From Microthrixaceae bacterium (lineage in GTDB: Bacteria; Actinomycetota; Acidimicrobiia; Acidimicrobiales; Poriferisodalaceae), in the NCBI GenBank assembly GCA_011523825.1, contig WTFX01000009.1, positions 290,420 through 354,419 of the forward strand: a stretch of DNA of 64,000 nucleotides, written 5' to 3'. The notes beneath the pieces are model-generated. The model did no database searches. It saw only the letters and a list, made by a program, of their open reading frames with translations, and was not told the DNA's origin. Position numbers and translations under genes: made by a program. Shown here piece after piece: positions 61,285 to 64,000 of this stretch (position 1 is the stretch's first letter; the number at the start of each line of letters is the position of its first letter).

Positions 61285-61982
61285 GCGAGCGACTCCAGCC
61301 GGCGACCGATTGCGGCAGACATGCCCTCTGGCGCCTCGGTCGGCACGAAGTGACCGGCACCGTCGAGCACCGTCAGACGTGCCACTGCCAGCATCCTCGC
61401 TGCTCGTTCAGCGACCTCGACTGGCACCTCATCATCATGGCGGCCCCACACCAGCTCCACCGGCTGGGAGATCTCGCCGAGCTGAGCTTCGTAGGTCTCG
61501 TTGACGACCGTCACGAGCACATCTCGCATGACTCCTGTCGTGCTCCGGTAGTCGGAGCTGCCGAAGCGCTGCCGTATGCCTTCCATAGCGTCGTCGCCGA
61601 GCAAGCCACGCCGGTGCAGTTGGCGGGCCAGGCGATATCGCATGGCGGGCCGCGCCGCCGGGCGGTCGGCTCGCCGAAGCAGCGGCACCCCGCACAGCAC
61701 AAGCGCCGCGACGTGGTCCGGGAATCGTGCAGCCAGCTCGATCGCGACCCGCCCGCCGAAGCTGTGGCCGACCAGCACGACCTGTGCACGGCATTCATCA
61801 AGGACCGGAACGATCTTCTCCGCATAGCCCGCAGCGCCGCACGGCTCACCCGGCGCAGGGCTGGCGCCGAAACCGGGAAGGTCGAGGGCGATGGCACCGG
61901 TGGTTTCTCGCGATCCGACAAGCTCAGTCAGGACCTTGTCGAAGTCTGAGTGGCTGCGACCCCAGCCGTGCAGGGCCAGCAC
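61281..61982 (-). CDS. Alpha/beta hydrolase, probably starting further upstream at CTG 62051
   Basis: A hydrolase of at least 233 residues: LALHGWGRSHSDF (oxyanion), VLVGHSFGGRVAIELA (nucleophile), ELVWGRHDDEVPVEVAERA (acid) and DGAGHFVPTEAPEGM (His). The annotated GTG 61982 falls right before the first core strand. The same frame upstream reads SFAGGSLFGSRVGDPPAD, like the normal N-terminus of this family, but has no ATG, GTG or TTG. A CTG at 62051 overlaps the leuA stop as CTGA, mirroring the ATGA coupling at its own 3' end, and would give 256 residues. Substrate unknown; context suggests cell-wall or lipid work. Confidence 0.75.
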   Translation of the reverse strand: MLALHGWGRSHSDFDKVLTELVGSRETTGAIALDLPGFGASPAPGEPCGAAGYAEKIVPVLDECRAQVVLVGHSFGGRVAIELAARFPDHVAALVLCGVPLLRRADRPAARPAMRYRLARQLHRRGLLGDDAMEGIRQRFGSSDYRSTTGVMRDVLVTVVNETYEAQLGEISQPVELVWGRHDDEVPVEVAERAARMLAVARLTVLDGAGHFVPTEAPEGMSAAIGRRLESLA

Positions 61983-62047
61983 GTCGGCCGGCGGATCACC
62001 GACGCGGCTGCCGAACAGGCTGCCGCCGGCGAAACTGGAGAGCGGGC

Positions 62048-63859
<1,812 letters not shown>

Positions 63860-63860
<1 letters not shown>

Positions 63861-63931
63861 TAGGTAAGAAGGAGCAGTCCGGTAGCGGAATGCGGTGCGG
63901 TGTGAGTCGAGACGCGAATCACGCAGAACAT
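63860..63931 (-). CDS. leuL: Leucine leader peptide (attenuator)
   Basis: A 23-codon open frame with ATG at 63931 and TAG at 63860-63862. It begins MFCVIRVS and ends GLLLLT, with four consecutive leucine codons (CTG CTC CTT CTT) two codons before the stop. Directly after it come the ten-pair hairpin and the T-run terminator, then leuA. When charged tRNA-Leu is scarce, ribosomes stalled at the Leu run should favour antitermination. Leucine attenuators of this kind are known in other actinobacteria; this instance is inferred from sequence. Confidence 0.85.
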
Positions 63932-63945
63932 GCTACCAGTGACGG

Positions 63946-64000
63946 CTAGCGGCGGCGGTCGGCGTGGAGGGTGAGCATCAGCTGGTGGAGATCGGTGCCG
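63946..64000 (-). CDS. 3' end of an unidentified minus-strand gene
   Basis: The last 18 codons before TAG (63946-63948) read GTDLHQLMLTLHADRRR, with amphipathic-helix character. The rest lies beyond the window edge. Too short to identify. Confidence 0.4.
   Translation of the reverse strand, partial: GTDLHQLMLTLHADRRR

Overview
The window reads as chromosomal DNA from a high-GC actinobacterium, most likely an uncultured member of the Acidimicrobiia or a relative. The signs are a GC-rich third codon position, two F420-type flavin/deazaflavin protein families (14811-15263, 22967-23398), several acyl-CoA enzymes, actinobacterial versions of citrate synthase, aconitase and LeuA, and many starts with a TANNNT box only 6-8 nt upstream (leaderless transcripts). 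The taxon is an inference; there is no rRNA or marker protein here to settle it.

Layout. 1-5.6 kb: end of a zincin metallopeptidase, acyl-CoA dehydrogenase, hydrolase, VOC protein, ThpR, a thioredoxin-fold lipoprotein whose CxxC motif is encoded as UGA-x-x-C (candidate selenoprotein), and a TrpC-type protein. 5.7-9.4 kb: accessory stretch with a MazEF-like pair, a voltage-gated K+ channel and a PD-(D/E)XK-type protein. 9.4-18.2 kb: small-molecule and transport genes (cupin, PQ-loop protein, MFS, betaine-type binding lipoprotein, formate/nitrite channel), hydrolases and a reductive-dehalogenase-like Fe-S protein.

18.2-23.5 kb is the most unusual part. A 47-bp piece of the tmRNA gene is duplicated at 18248, 5.2 kb from the intact tmRNA (23426-23786). 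Nested inside, a 3.8-kb segment bounded by a 26-bp direct repeat has split the 3' end of an SDR gene. That segment carries a small membrane protein, a PAS-LuxR regulator and a two-domain FtsX-type permease. The last two are each interrupted by a long G tract (14 and 12 G), and both would be in frame with 13 G. This looks like a phase-variable regulator/transporter module, or less interestingly two homopolymer errors.

23.9-34 kb: PrmA, SDR, an orphan ABC ATPase, a phytanoyl-CoA-dioxygenase-like protein, RarA, class I fumarase, metallo-hydrolase, acyl-CoA dehydrogenase. 34.2-38.4 kb: one 1390-residue secreted protein joining about 30 plant-type leucine-rich repeats to a peptide-type (SBP_bac_5) solute-binding domain. 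38-46.5 kb: phosphatase, quinone oxidoreductase, citrate synthase, a short acyl-CoA carboxyltransferase with its LysR regulator, aconitase; with the fumarase this gives three TCA-cycle steps.

46.7-64 kb: an NCS2 permease with an added cytoplasmic ATPase-like tail, then a long run of minus-strand genes. In transcription order these are a leucine attenuator (leader peptide with four consecutive Leu codons) and leuA; a hydrolase, a membrane-anchored Mur ligase and a Ddl-like ligase; a lipoprotein with three internal repeats; a coupled fatty-acyl-reductase/HAD, LarA-like and acyltransferase trio; an ABC exporter; a VanY-type peptidase; and a methyltransferase. No CRISPR array, rRNA, tRNA, integrase or transposase was seen.
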